NCBI GenBank assembly: GCA_036768485.1
Contig: JAVLUZ010000811.1
Location: 124,001 to 188,000 of the forward strand
DNA: 64,000 bases
Reading direction: 5' to 3'
Source of the DNA: Mermis nigrescens
Lineage: Eukaryota; Nematoda; Enoplea; Mermithida; Mermithidae
A program made the translations under genes and the position numbers. The notes below the pieces were generated by a model. The model searched no databases and was not told where the DNA came from. It saw only the letters and a list, made by a program, of their open reading frames with translations. This document shows positions 31,640-40,906 of the stretch, piece by piece (position 1 is the stretch's first letter; the number at the start of each line of letters is the position of its first letter).

Positions 31640-31651
31640 TCTATAAATACT
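31640..31651 (+). promoter_or_regulatory. TATA box of the gene at 31675, inside the ATPase coding region
   Basis: TCTATAAATACT; 33 bp from the TATA start to the ATG. It is embedded in the C-terminal codons of the ATPase gene. Confidence 0.75.
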
Positions 31652-31674
31652 AGTAGAGATATTGCGACAAGAAA

Positions 31675-32025
31675 ATGGGTAAAGAACGATTAGCACGCAA
31701 TATTGGTTGTTTACATCTCCTAAGTCAAGCAAAAAAACCTCAAAGAACCGCTATTATAAATACTGCCAGCAAAGATCAAATCCTTTGTCTCTGTGACTGT
31801 GCAAACAACTTTCTGAATGGTAATATTCCTTTCGATAAAAAGGATATAAATAAACTTCGAAGATATCAGAATCAAATTAGATACCTGGCAAACAATAAGC
31901 AGGCGACTACAAAACAAAAGAAAGATATTATAATACAGGAAGGTGGTTTTCTTCCTCTTTTACTTACTCCCATACTTACAATAGCTGGTAGTTTATTAGC
32001 TGATGCAATAGCTGGCAGAAAATGA
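31675..32025 (+). CDS. Small virion-type Polinton protein with hydrophobic C-terminus
   Basis: 116 residues. A basic amino-terminal two thirds (Lys/Arg-rich helices, RRYQNQIRYLA) is followed by a glycine-led hydrophobic tail at residues 90-114 (GGFLPLLLTPILTIAG). Such a GGFLP tail after a basic region is common in small genes next to the packaging ATPase of animal Polintons. By position and shape it is likely a membrane-active or core virion protein, but no activity is established. Its start overlaps the ATPase end, and its stop overlaps the next start as ATGA (32022-32025). Confidence 0.8.
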   Translation: MGKERLARNIGCLHLLSQAKKPQRTAIINTASKDQILCLCDCANNFLNGNIPFDKKDINKLRRYQNQIRYLANNKQATTKQKKDIIIQEGGFLPLLLTPILTIAGSLLADAIAGRK

Positions 32026-32588
32026 AACATACTGAAAAAATGATTCTTATACCCGCTGAAATCAGCGAGCGGACTAAACCTATTGATATTGTGCTAGATT
32101 CCTTGGATAATGAATTGCAAAAAGTTTTGCATAGCAAACGTATAGCTCCTGAAATAAAACTCATGAAATACAATCAGGTGCTTAGCAGATTTAAACGACT
32201 ATATGAACAAAAGCAGCAGCCATATAGAGCTAGTATAGTTGAAGATACAAAGAATGCATTGAGTGATGAAGATGTGCTTGTTGGTATGCCAAAAAATCAG
32301 ATCCCAAAGGCAAAACTCCTTCTTCACTACATTCGTACAAACCCATTTATTGAAATTGAGCCTAATGGTGAGCTTGTGATAGATGGCAATAGAATTGAAG
32401 GCTCAAACATTACAGATTTAGTTAATGATCTTGCACGTGAGCGTAAGAAAATAAGCAGGCACCCTGGCACAAAAGAATTGCTGAAAGTGTTTAATCGCAC
32501 AAATGTTCCACTGGAAAGTATAGTAAATAGACAAGGTAAGGAGATTTTTGCTGCAGGTGGGGAATTCGACTGGGATGAAAGTCTATAA
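32022..32588 (+). CDS. Conserved Polinton protein of unknown function
   Basis: 188 residues, highly charged and helical. It contains KMILIPAE near the start, a coiled-coil-like middle, and a conserved block of the type NPFIEIEPNGELVIDG then GSNITDLVNDLARERKK. This block is typical of a widespread gene located between ATPase and capsid genes in animal Polintons. No enzyme motif. It starts within the stop codon of the preceding gene (ATGA), and unlike its neighbours it has no TATA box at the usual distance. It may therefore be read from the upstream transcript by termination-reinitiation. Confidence 0.8.
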   Translation: MKHTEKMILIPAEISERTKPIDIVLDSLDNELQKVLHSKRIAPEIKLMKYNQVLSRFKRLYEQKQQPYRASIVEDTKNALSDEDVLVGMPKNQIPKAKLLLHYIRTNPFIEIEPNGELVIDGNRIEGSNITDLVNDLARERKKISRHPGTKELLKVFNRTNVPLESIVNRQGKEIFAAGGEFDWDESL

Positions 32589-32593
32589 ATACT
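32582..32593 (+). promoter_or_regulatory. TATA box of the gene at 32630, overlapping the preceding stop
   Basis: TCTATAAATACT; the TAA stop of the upstream gene (32586-32588) is part of the box. 46 bp from the TATA start to the ATG. Confidence 0.75.
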
Positions 32594-32629
32594 TATCACA
32601 TATAATTTATTCAAAACAAAATTACAAAA

Positions 32630-33079
32630 ATGCACGTTCAATTCAATCCTAACGATTACAACATTTGGTTGGACTACTACACAGGGCAGGCTGCCCAAAC
32701 AGGCTATGGGTTGGAAGGGTATAAAGGCATCCCATACCAGCGGGGCGTAGGTCTTGGCAGTTTTTTCCGTTCGCTTTTTAGAATGGCAGTCCCAGTTTTG
32801 CAGTCAATTGGTAAGCGAGTTGGAAAACATGCTCTAGTTGCAGGTTCAAACATAGCGTCTGATTTGGCCCTGGGAAAACCGCTTTTTGAGTCTACTAAAG
32901 AACACTCAAAGCGAGAAGCTGCTCAATTGTTTGATGAAGCCTCTCATGCCCTTCAGCAGCAGCAAGGAGAGGGTCTTGGTAGCCGCCCAAAGTCTATAAA
33001 TACTAGCATGATAGATGCTTTTTCAAAACAAAAAAATGGCTCTCGTAAACGGAAAATCTATCCCCAGTACCAAGACTGA
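32630..33079 (+). CDS. Polinton minor virion protein (pX/pVI-like)
   Basis: 149 residues. The amino-terminal part ends in a GYKGIPYQRGVGLGSFFRSL block followed by an amphipathic basic helix (GKRVGKHALVAGSNIASD). This arrangement is found in the small gene directly upstream of the major capsid gene in many Polintons and compared by others to adenovirus minor core proteins. The C-terminal part is Gln-rich with a basic cluster (SRKRKIYP). The TATA box of the capsid gene lies inside this frame, and the last 44 bases overlap the capsid start. Confidence 0.8.
   Translation: MHVQFNPNDYNIWLDYYTGQAAQTGYGLEGYKGIPYQRGVGLGSFFRSLFRMAVPVLQSIGKRVGKHALVAGSNIASDLALGKPLFESTKEHSKREAAQLFDEASHALQQQQGEGLGSRPKSINTSMIDAFSKQKNGSRKRKIYPQYQD
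32993..33004 (+). promoter_or_regulatory. TATA box of the major capsid gene
   Basis: TCTATAAATACT; 41 bp from the TATA start to the ATG at 33036. The other in-frame ATG (33015) would leave only about 20 bp, so 33036 is the better start. Confidence 0.75.
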
Positions 33080-34652
33080 ACTGGACCTTTTTACGGTCCC
33101 TCCTACTCAAGTAGTGATAAAGCGTGGTTTTTGGCATGAAATTCAACCTACAAATCCTATTACTAATGAGGGACCATATGAATTTAGAGTACCTCCTGAT
33201 CCACATTACATTCAGCTCAATAAAAACTACATTTACATGCTACTGAGAATCAAAAAACCAGTAGTTGCTGCTGGAGCAGCAGTGCCTGACTATGCGCCTA
33301 TCAATCTTATTGGTAAGACTTTCTTTAAGCAGGTAAAATGCTTTTTAGGAGGCAAATTAGTTTTTGACAGCTCTGATAAATATGCATATAGATCGTATTT
33401 TGAAACCGAATTAAATTATGGGTATGATGCCAAGCATTCGCATTTGCAATCTGCGCTGTACTTTCACGAAGGTGGAAGTGATGTTGACACAAAAGACAAT
33501 GAAGCTTTCAAAAAACGTTCAAAAATGTTCAAAGATGAAAATGTTGTGGAAGTTGCGGCCCCACTGCACATTGACATGTTCTTGCAAGACAGATATTTAG
33601 TTAATTTTACCGATTTCCGCCTAGAATTACACAGAAATAATAATGCATTTGTTTTGCAGTGCTTTGAGGATGTCAGCCTTGACTTGAAAGTCTCACAAAT
33701 GAAATTTTTTATTCGAAAAGTTGAGGTTTTGGACACTGTGAATTTAGCTCTTGAGCAAACAATGCTTTCCTATACAGCAAAATATCCTATAAGGAGAGTA
33801 GCTTTGACTAATTTGCACATTTCAAATCCTGCTAGAGAAACGCCCAATTATACATTGTTTACTGGTCAGCTGCCTAGGCGTATAGTGTTTGCTTGTGTTG
33901 AAGGCAGTGCTTATCGAGGCAATCTAGCAAAATCGCCTTTCAACTTCAAACCTTTCAGCATAAATGATGTAAAAGTAACGTGTGGAGGTATAACCTATCC
34001 TGCTTACCCACTCAGCATCTCATTTAAACACGACAGGTACTTGCAAGCACACCTGGGCGTGGGGTTTAGGGGGTATGCACCCCCCCCCCCCAAAATATAT
34101 TTTATTTCAAAAATATTCCCCCAAAAATATTCCCCCAGAAACCAAAATATTCCCCCAGAAATCAAAATACCCCCCCCCAGAATTCAATTTTTGAAAATTT
34201 TTTTTCGTTTTTTCGCAATTTTTTGATGCCAATGGATAGTGCTTGATGAGAAACGTCGAAAAATGGTGTTTTTATCGTCATACCACCATTTTTAAGGCCA
34301 TTTTTCGACCTTCAAAAAAAATCTTGCACCCTCCCCCCAGAATTTTCTTGCTGCCCACGTATGCTTGCAAGCCTATACTCAGATGTTTCATGCATTAGAT
34401 ATTGGGCATGAAGGTAATTTTATTAGCAGAGAAGATTTTAAAACAAGTCACTGCTTCTTTGTGTTCGATTTGACTCCTGATGCAGATGATGGAGGACACT
34501 GGGACCTAGTCCGTGAAGGAACAACAAGCATCGCTGTTAGATTTTCTGAGAATTTGCCCGATTCAGGCATTGAAATCATTATATATGCTGAATTTGATAA
34601 CTTAATAATGATTGATAAAAACCGAAACACGTTTCATGACTATGATGCATAA
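33036..34652 (+). pseudogene. Polinton major capsid protein (double jelly-roll), split by a MITE
   Basis: The frame from ATG 33036 to the insertion at 34048, and the frame resuming at 34372 up to the stop at 34650-34652, together cover a capsid protein of usual size (somewhat over 400 residues). Family landmarks include FWHEIQPTNPI, QVKCFLGGKLVFDS, PLHIDMFLQDRYL and, after the insertion, FFVFDLTPDADDGGHW. The protein forms hexon-like trimers of a double jelly-roll fold. The MITE (34048-34363) with its duplicated CTTGCAAG (34040-34047 and 34364-34371) breaks it; the two parts are in the same register if the insertion and one duplicate are discounted. Apart from this, no stops or shifts are visible, so the insertion is probably recent relative to the element's age. 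Confidence 0.92.
34048..34363. mobile_element. CACACCTGGGC-family MITE inside the capsid gene, perfect 8-bp duplication
   Basis: Starts CACACCTGGGCGTGG and ends GCCCACGTATG; flanked by CTTGCAAG at 34040-34047 and 34364-34371. It has the family interior with an enlarged C-rich part near 34080-34180. Size 316 bp. It inserted after the Polinton was in place. Confidence 0.92.
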
Positions 34653-34654
34653 AC

Positions 34655-35071
34655 ATGAACACTATTGAAATATTCAAAATTCTCAAACACTATAATACAT
34701 TTGCAGGCGTTTTCCCCATAGATCGTCTGCCACCCATAAGAACCTACCCTGCGGCTCTAGTTGTAAATTTGGACCCCAGTGAGGAACCAGGATCACACTG
34801 GGTCGCAATTTATTTTCAAAATAAGAAGCACTGCAACTATTTTGACAGCTATGGCTTAGAACCACCTGTGCAATTGCATAAATACATTGCTGATAATGCG
34901 CTCTCATTTACATACAATAATATGCGAGTACAAGGGCTTTTCTCAATCAGCTGTGGTCATATGTGTATCTACTTTTTGGTCTGCATGAGCAAAGGCATAA
35001 GTTTCACAAACATTGTTCTATCTATGCTCAGTAAAAAACTTTATAAATATTTCAATAAACTAAGGTTATAA
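34655..35071 (+). CDS. Adenain-like cysteine protease of the Polinton
   Basis: 138 residues. The catalytic set of the adenovirus-type (C5) maturation protease is visible in order: His48 in GSHWVAIYF, Asp64 in NYFDSYGLEP, Gln93 of the oxyanion hole and Cys100 in SISCGHMC. The Gln to Cys distance of seven matches the family. It would cut capsid precursor proteins during particle maturation. The frame is intact. Its ATG follows the capsid stop by two bases, and no standard TATA box is close. It may be translated from a capsid transcript or from a weak TTATATAT box near 34578. Confidence 0.92.
   Translation: MNTIEIFKILKHYNTFAGVFPIDRLPPIRTYPAALVVNLDPSEEPGSHWVAIYFQNKKHCNYFDSYGLEPPVQLHKYIADNALSFTYNNMRVQGLFSISCGHMCIYFLVCMSKGISFTNIVLSMLSKKLYKYFNKLRL
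35041..35050 (+). promoter_or_regulatory. TATA box of the minor capsid gene
   Basis: TTATAAATAT; 33 bp from the TATA start (35042) to the ATG at 35075, within the last codons of the protease gene. Confidence 0.65.
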
Positions 35072-35074
35072 AAA

Positions 35075-35854
35075 ATGGATATGAAACAGTTTTACATAAC
35101 GCTTCCGAGCAATTCACAAGAAACAAATACTGCAGCCACTTTTGTTACCAATCTGCCTAGACAAATCGCATTAACTGGCGACTGGGAGGTTGGGTTAGCT
35201 GAAATAATTTATGCAAATACATGGCACAATGTTGCCGAGGAGCAGAATATGATACAGTTTTATGACATCAAAAACAATGTGCGACAAAAATTGCTTATTC
35301 CTCGAGCAAGATATTTAAATATACATGACCTTATTCAAGCCATGAGAAATGGAATAAAAACGGTCAGCCAAATAGACAAATTTGATTACATGCAATATTT
35401 TGGCATAAAGTATGATGAAAATAGGAAATTTTGTCACTTAACAATCAATACTGAATATATTCAAAGTGTAAAGCTAACAAAGCATTTAATGTATATGCTA
35501 GGATTTCTAGAGAACCAGCTTAGCAATATAGATTATACTGTCAAAAAAGAATTAAACATAGTTGCGCACCATTCACCCGACATGCTAGGTGGAATGCACA
35601 ACTTTTACGTATATTGCGATATAGTTGAGCCTCAAATCGTTGGAAATGTTTTTGCACCGCTTCTGCAGGTTGTGAATATAGAAGGAAAATATATGGATAT
35701 TGTTAATCACGCATATATTAGTCCGCATTATATACCTGTGCTCAAAAAATCATTCAATACCACTGAAGTGAACATTAAAAGTGATCAAGATAAACCTGTG
35801 CCTTTTGAATTTGGCAAAACAATTGTTAAAATGCATTTCAGGTATCGGCTATAA
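35075..35854 (+). CDS. Polinton minor capsid (penton-type, single jelly-roll) protein
   Basis: 259 residues, intact. The amino-terminal pattern FYITLPSNSQETNTAATFVT, then LPRQIALTGDWEVGLAEIIY, is the hallmark of the Polinton minor capsid protein, which forms the vertices of the predicted particle. The C-terminal half has FAPLLQVVNIEGKY and the ending FGKTIVKMHFRYRL. It follows the protease closely, as in other elements. The stop codon is again within a TATA-like sequence (CTATAAAC). Confidence 0.9.
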   Translation: MDMKQFYITLPSNSQETNTAATFVTNLPRQIALTGDWEVGLAEIIYANTWHNVAEEQNMIQFYDIKNNVRQKLLIPRARYLNIHDLIQAMRNGIKTVSQIDKFDYMQYFGIKYDENRKFCHLTINTEYIQSVKLTKHLMYMLGFLENQLSNIDYTVKKELNIVAHHSPDMLGGMHNFYVYCDIVEPQIVGNVFAPLLQVVNIEGKYMDIVNHAYISPHYIPVLKKSFNTTEVNIKSDQDKPVPFEFGKTIVKMHFRYRL

Positions 35855-36057
35855 ACATTTTATTATCACACCTGCTTCGCCTGAACAGCGTATCCACCTT
35901 TGCCTTAGGCAGATACTTTTGGTCCAAGGTCAATGCTGAGGCTATCAGCAATTTTTCCAAACTTGTCAAACAATGTTTTACTTTTCGTGATTTGCCTACC
36001 GTAGCTAATCTGTGGCAACATTTCAGCGACACGAACGATCAATCAATGAGTGTTTGA
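35851..36057 (+). pseudogene. Start-less remnant of a third small helical gene
   Basis: Open from 35830 to a TGA at 36055-36057 but without a usable ATG. It encodes a block RYFWSKVNAEAISNFSKLV with a basic helix and LWQHFSD. The order of features matches the genes at 26740 (GSCFWGYM) and 28290 (DYFWPKM; LWEFL). A TATA-like CTATAAACA lies at its beginning. The start codon seems to be lost, or the gene began differently. The similarity was judged by eye. Confidence 0.5.
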
Positions 36058-36059
36058 CG

Positions 36060-36354
36060 TAGATTGGCGAAAATCATACAGTGTAAAGTGGCGGTAGTGT
36101 CCCCCATCTGACTCTGGGCCCCTGCCTAAGCGCGTGCACACAATTTTTCTTGGGAGCATTGTAAAAAATTGATATACTGCAGGTTGCGCGCTAGAATTTT
36201 GTGCATAGTGCAGCAACAATTTATATATCTTAAGTGTAAAGTTAATTGGTATACTGTAGTCTGCGCGTCGAAATTCTTTGCGCGGCATGCCTCCCCTGTA
36301 TACATCATATCCTGAAAATTTGAACAAAATCCAAGCATTGGTTCTTGATTTATG
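36060..36354. repeat. Inner repeats next to the right Polinton terminus
   Basis: At least two units of the type 'tgatatactgcaggttgcgcgc...aattttgtgca' (about 36170 and 36250) related to the units within the terminal repeat (36380 and 36505). No gene. Confidence 0.6.
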
Positions 36355-36859
36355 CAAAAGTGTAAACTAATGCTTATATACTGTAGGCTGCGCGCTAAAA
36401 TTTTGTACATTGCATACCTTACATGCACTTGACATACTCTGAAAAGTTTAAACAAAATCCGACCATTGGTTCTTGAGTTGTGCGAAAGTGTAAACTAATG
36501 CTGGTATACTGTAGGTGCTCCATCAAAATTTTTGTAATGGTTTGCTAATAAAACGTTTATCCTACCTCTAAAATTTCAGCCCGATCCGACCGCTGGTTCT
36601 TGACTTACGCCTCTTCAAAAATAACCCCCGGGGTAATAACCCTGGGTAATAACACCCGGGGTTACCCATGGAAATTTCCTCTCCCTGGCCCTGGGCCCCT
36701 GGCCCTGGGCTGGCGCGCGCCCCCTCCCCGGGCAGGTCCGGGCAGGCCCAATTCTTGCGCCCTGAGAAAAGCCAGGGCGCAGATTCTGAGCCCCTCCGCC
36801 TATGCTATAACACAGGCTATGTTATAACGTTGCACCCTAGGGACGCCCGCCTAACTACT
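36355..36859 (-). repeat. Right terminal inverted repeat of the Polinton
   Basis: Reverse complement of 25526-26015 in its outer and inner parts. The middle (36600-36800) is a GC-rich, diverged stretch with CCCGGGGTTA-type and CCTGGCCCTGG words not shared exactly with the left. Ends CCTAACTACT, followed by TACACC. Confidence 0.85.
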
Positions 36860-36865
36860 TACACC

Positions 36866-37380
36866 ACCCAGATCCTCAGAATGTGACTGCTGCCCTTTAT
36901 GCATGGAATCCATATTTTTGCTCAAAGAATATGTTTGAGAAAGATTTCAAGAGCAGAAGCAGCTATTTTAGCATGATTTTCTTCTATTTTCAACATAACT
37001 TTGAAAAATTTGATTCTCCGCGTCAAATACTCTATGTGTACAATACAGGAATTCGAGCTTCTAAACGCCTTCCGCCATAATTTCATAAATTTTCGGGCGC
37101 ATCGTGCCGGATTTCCGCCAAGTCAAAAAAGTCTAATGATTTTTCAGCTCTTATTCATCGAAAATTTCAAATTTTTTTGAAAAATGCAGCGTTAAAAGCG
37201 ATTTTAAATAAAATTAGACAACGTAAAACGCCGAAAAACGTGGTGAGCCGACAGTAGAGCGCCGACATTAGAGCGCAGCGACACTAGAGCGCGCGAAACT
37301 AGAGCGCGCGACATTAGAACGCGCGACATTAGAGCGCAGCCATAATAGATGTTTTTAACGCAAGGGCAAAGTAAACTACC
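36866..37380. other. Right flank of the Polinton
   Basis: A frame of about 70 codons (36871-37080) is open with mixed composition but has no recognised domain. Near 37235-37345 are several tandem 'acattagagcgcgcg' units of 13-16 bp. No supportable gene. Confidence 0.4.
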
Positions 37381-40300
37381 TATGCTCCGATAGAACAAAA
37401 AGTATACTTGGAATTGTGGATTATTAAGGATGTAAAAGGAGGGGACTAGGAAAAATCTACCTAAAGTCGCAAAATCTGCTAAAAATCACACTCTCTCTAA
37501 GCAACGCAAAAATTCGAAGTATATTCTGCGGCCTCTAAAAAAGTGTCTTTTTTAAATAATTTTCAAAGTTTCGAATGTATAAACGAAATCTATAATGTTT
37601 ACTTTTTTAAATTGCTGGCAAATAGCAACGCTGACTAGCTTCGTATCCTGATTGATAGAAAACTAAGTATAGTCTGTTTCATTTATCCGAGAGCTTTTTC
37701 AGCAAATGTTTTCGGAGCTTACAGTAACCCCTTCTTTCTTATTTACTGTAGGTCGCTAGATCTCACTATAGCTATGTAGTAAAGACGGGTTGTTCAACAA
37801 CATTTTTGCGGCATAATTTATTCTCGTCTTTCAGCAGATCAATTAACTTACTGATAAAAATCGCGCATTCATCATATCCCGAGTCGACACTTTAAACACA
37901 ATCGACTAAGATGCTAAGAAACGCCGCGAACTCCCGCATAGCTCAGTGGTAAAACCTCTTGCTTGTAGTCGAAGCAACCCGGGTTCGATTCTAGCCGATA
38001 GCTTTTTGTTTAGCGCACTTACTGTAGTATGTTTCAGCACTGATTAAATGCCTAAATCAAATTTATTTGGGCATATTAGTGCATTAAAAATGGAAGAATT
38101 CTAACCATTCGCCCTCACTGAGCTGATCTGCTGGAGTACAGTAATTCGTCTTGTTTAGCTTACTGTAGCCCTTAAAAGAATTGACTAAAAAGCTCTCGAA
38201 TAAATGAAACAGACTATAGTATTGTATTTAAAGTTGTTTTATTTTGTTATGAGCATTATAGCAAGCAAAGCAGGGGCCGATTGATTGGTGCACACAATCG
38301 TTACGGCATGCTAGTGTAGATACCTACATTTAGTCTGTGTCAAGTCATCTTACGCATTTCCTACTGTACAATACCACTTAATTTTCTATTAATCAGGATA
38401 CGAAGCTAGTCAGCGATGCTACTTGCCAGCAATTTAAAAAAGTAAACATTATAGATTTCGTTTATACACTCTTATCTGAAACTTTGGAAATTATTTAAAA
38501 CATACATTTTTATAGAGGCCGCAGAATATATTTCGATTTCTCGCGTTGCTTAGAGAAAGTGTGATTTTTAGCAGATTTTGCGACTGTAGGTAGCTTTTCC
38601 TTGTCCCCTCCTTTTACATCCTTAATAATCCACAATTCCAAGTATATTCATATTTTTGTTCCATCGGAGCATTTTTCTTTGCTAGTACCATACTTTTAAT
38701 TAGCATGATTTGAGTACATCAGTCAGTAAACACATACAGTTACATGCCACAACAATGACAACAGTCCAAGAACGCGGAAAACAATATTGTTCTTAACATC
38801 AGCATTATCCTTTTTAAACAAGACAACCTTACATTATTTAAACAGATAAAAGTTTTTCAGCATAAACTGTACGCAAATATCAAGTGTAAGGAACACTAAC
38901 GCTCAGATTTGGAAGTAAAATAAATTTGTAGTATAAACTACATATTAACAACAAATGAATAGTGCAAACTTAACACAACTACTAGCTGTAGAGAAAAATA
39001 AAAGTCAGATTCCCAATTCTGATTTTACGTAGAACATTCTGAAAAAAATTAAGCTTCGCAAGGCTCTAGAACTAAAGTTAATATGCAGTATTAACTTTAT
39101 ACAACCACAGAGTGTAAAGAAGATTTTAGTCGGATTCGTAATTCTAATATTACTCTGATATTACGATTAAGATTTATGAAAAAATTTGAGTCTCCACAAT
39201 AACCCGAGAACAAATAAACATCACTTGTAAACTACTTTACACCACTGTTGAGTGTAAGCAAATGCGCTCAACTGACGTCTCACATTTCATTCCTGGTACA
39301 TTTTTAGACTTTAATAGAAATCAAGCTTCTGCAAGGCTCTAGAACTAACGTTAATATTCAGTGTAATTTTCACATAACCACAGAGTGTAAAGGAAATTTC
39401 AATCGGATTCGTAATTCTGATATTACGATCAACATTTATGAAATAACTAAGTCTCCACAATGGCCCGAGGACAAATAAATATCAGATGTAAACCACCTTA
39501 CACCACTGTTGAGTGCGAACAAACTGGCGTATCACATTTTGTTTCTGGTTCCTTTTTAGACTTGAGATTATGTCCAGACTGATAACCCAGAACTTGTCAG
39601 AAAAAACAAGTCAGAAACACGTTTAACTCCCCCACTTTTTGACTTAACACCTCCCGAAAAAGCTAAATATTGATGTAAACAAACGCAATTCGCTGTGACG
39701 CGTACCCCTTAGAAAGTACTTTATTTTTATCCTATTCGACCTCTCCCGACTTCTGAACAGAGAAAGTGGTGAACAAAAAAATGGACAAACACGTATTTTC
39801 CACTGTCCACCACATTGTAAACTTTAAAAATCTAAACTTAACGCCCCACTGAGTGTAAATAAATTCGGTTCAAGCCAGTTTGTAGCCCTTTGATTGTAAG
39901 ACGTTTGTATGTACCAAACTATGTTCCGCAAAATATTTGATACGATTTACCAATCAAAATACAAAAAAACATGTTTTTTCGGCCATTTTACACCTCAGAT
40001 TTCAGAACTTTACACCCCCATAAACAACTCAATATTACGTTTTTTTGAACGCGGCTTGCTTCGACGTGTAGTTCTTAGAAGTTACTTTATTTTTATTTTA
40101 TTCAATTTATTCCAACTCGTTTCTGAAAAAGTTGGCAGAGAATCTTAGACAAAATCTGTTTTTACGGCATCCACTAGAGTGTAAAGTTTAAACCCCTGTT
40201 ATCAACTGCGTATTGATTATAGAAAAGTTTGCTGGTAAGCACAAGATAGCCCTTGATCCGTAGCACATTTCTGCTGGAAAAAATTTCTCAAAACTCATAG

Positions 40301-40440
40301 CCGGAGTTGTTGGCAGATATAAACAATTCGAAAACTCGATCAAAATGTGTCTCTTCACCCCGAGATTTTCGCCCTCTTTACACTCCCATTCGAGAACTAA
40401 GGCGAAATTCAAAAAAACAAAAAATGCATCATCTGCAGAA
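37381..40440 (+). repeat. Large repeat unit, copy 1 (diverged)
   Basis: Left part 37381-38682 is a GCAAAG-type long-arm MITE with a truncated left end and an intact right end (ctttgc followed by TA). The right part (38683 to about 40440) is a diverged version of the TGTAAA-rich block in the copies at 43096, 52817 and 60786. It shares 'cttttaattagc', 'aacgcggaaaacaatattg' and 'caccactgttgagtgt' blocks in order. All four copies run the same way. No gene. Confidence 0.7.
37932..38003 (+). tRNA. tRNA-like sequence, probably a pseudogene or SINE head
   Basis: A-box TAGCTCAGTGGT (37939-37950) and B-box GGTTCGATTCT (37982-37992) have correct spacing. An anticodon-type arm is formed by TTGCTT and AAGCAA around a 7-base loop. 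The acceptor stem does not pair, so it is not a working tRNA by eye. It sits in the loop region of the repeat unit. Confidence 0.35.
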
Positions 40441-40906
40441 TTTTTGTAATGTTAGAATGCGTTTTAGAAGGTAAAACCTCAAAAATTTTCTGCGCTTCCC
40501 GCCGGATTGATTAATTCTTACTTGTTATTAATCTTTAAGCCGCGCCGCACCAATTGCAGCATTTTTATCGACAATCTGGTCTGGAACTTCACTGCGATTG
40601 AAAATCCTTATCTTCTGCACGGACCTGGTCAGCTTTTGTAAATTAAAAATGCGCATTAGATAGCTAAAATTTTAAAATTTTCTGGCGCTTCACGCCATTT
40701 GATAAATTTTAGTTTAGTTTTCATTGTCAAAAGCAACTTCAGAATTGGCAAAAATGCTTTACTGAAGGAAGGAAATTCAAGTTTTAAGAGAAATATAGAG
40801 TGCGAAATTTTTATACAAAAAGTGCATCAAACACCGCTATTACATGTGCACATAGATTTTCTACTTAAAAAACACTGATTTTTTCACCCAGGCGCTCTAT
40901 TTTTAA

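Larger units (their letters stand above)
29787..31693 (+). pseudogene. FtsK/HerA-type genome-packaging ATPase, split by an insertion
   Basis: The amino-terminal part (29787 to about 29955) contains the Walker A motif GPTKSGKT (residues 13-20) and the sequence up to NQPLYKKL. The rest (about 31196-31693) contains FIEGLPDF, the Walker B motif LLILDD and the conserved C-terminal half. Between them lie about 1.2 kb of unrelated repeat DNA, so the gene is broken in this copy; both flanking parts remain open. The enzyme class pumps DNA into capsids of adenovirus-like and Polinton-like particles. The 3' end overlaps the start of the next gene by 19 bases. The standard TATA box stands in front. Confidence 0.9.
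25526..36859. mobile_element. Maverick/Polinton element, 11.3 kb, with a TBP-like gene and no visible PolB
   Basis: Both ends start AGTAGTTAGGCGGGCG as inverted repeats and are flanked by a 6-bp duplication, TACACC (25520-25525 and 36860-36865). In order it carries a zinc-ribbon-like gene, a small helical gene, integrase, a second small helical gene, a tandem array, a minus-strand TBP-like gene, packaging ATPase, three small virion-type genes, major capsid, protease, minor capsid and a remnant of a third helical gene. Typical family members are 15-20 kb and encode a protein-primed DNA polymerase B, which I do not see. Without its two insertions this one is about 9.8 kb. Genes are compact, some overlap, and most have a TATA box of the form TCTATAAATA. 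This copy cannot be autonomous, since both ATPase and capsid genes are split. Confidence 0.95.

Noticed and set aside
25495..37080. Host open frame apparently interrupted by the Polinton (ATG 25495, continuing at 36866)
   Set aside because: The upstream piece is only ten codons and the downstream 70 codons have no recognised domain or splice support. The in-frame continuation may be chance.
37932..38003. Functional tRNA gene
   Set aside because: A and B boxes are good but the acceptor stem does not pair. Listed only as tRNA-like.
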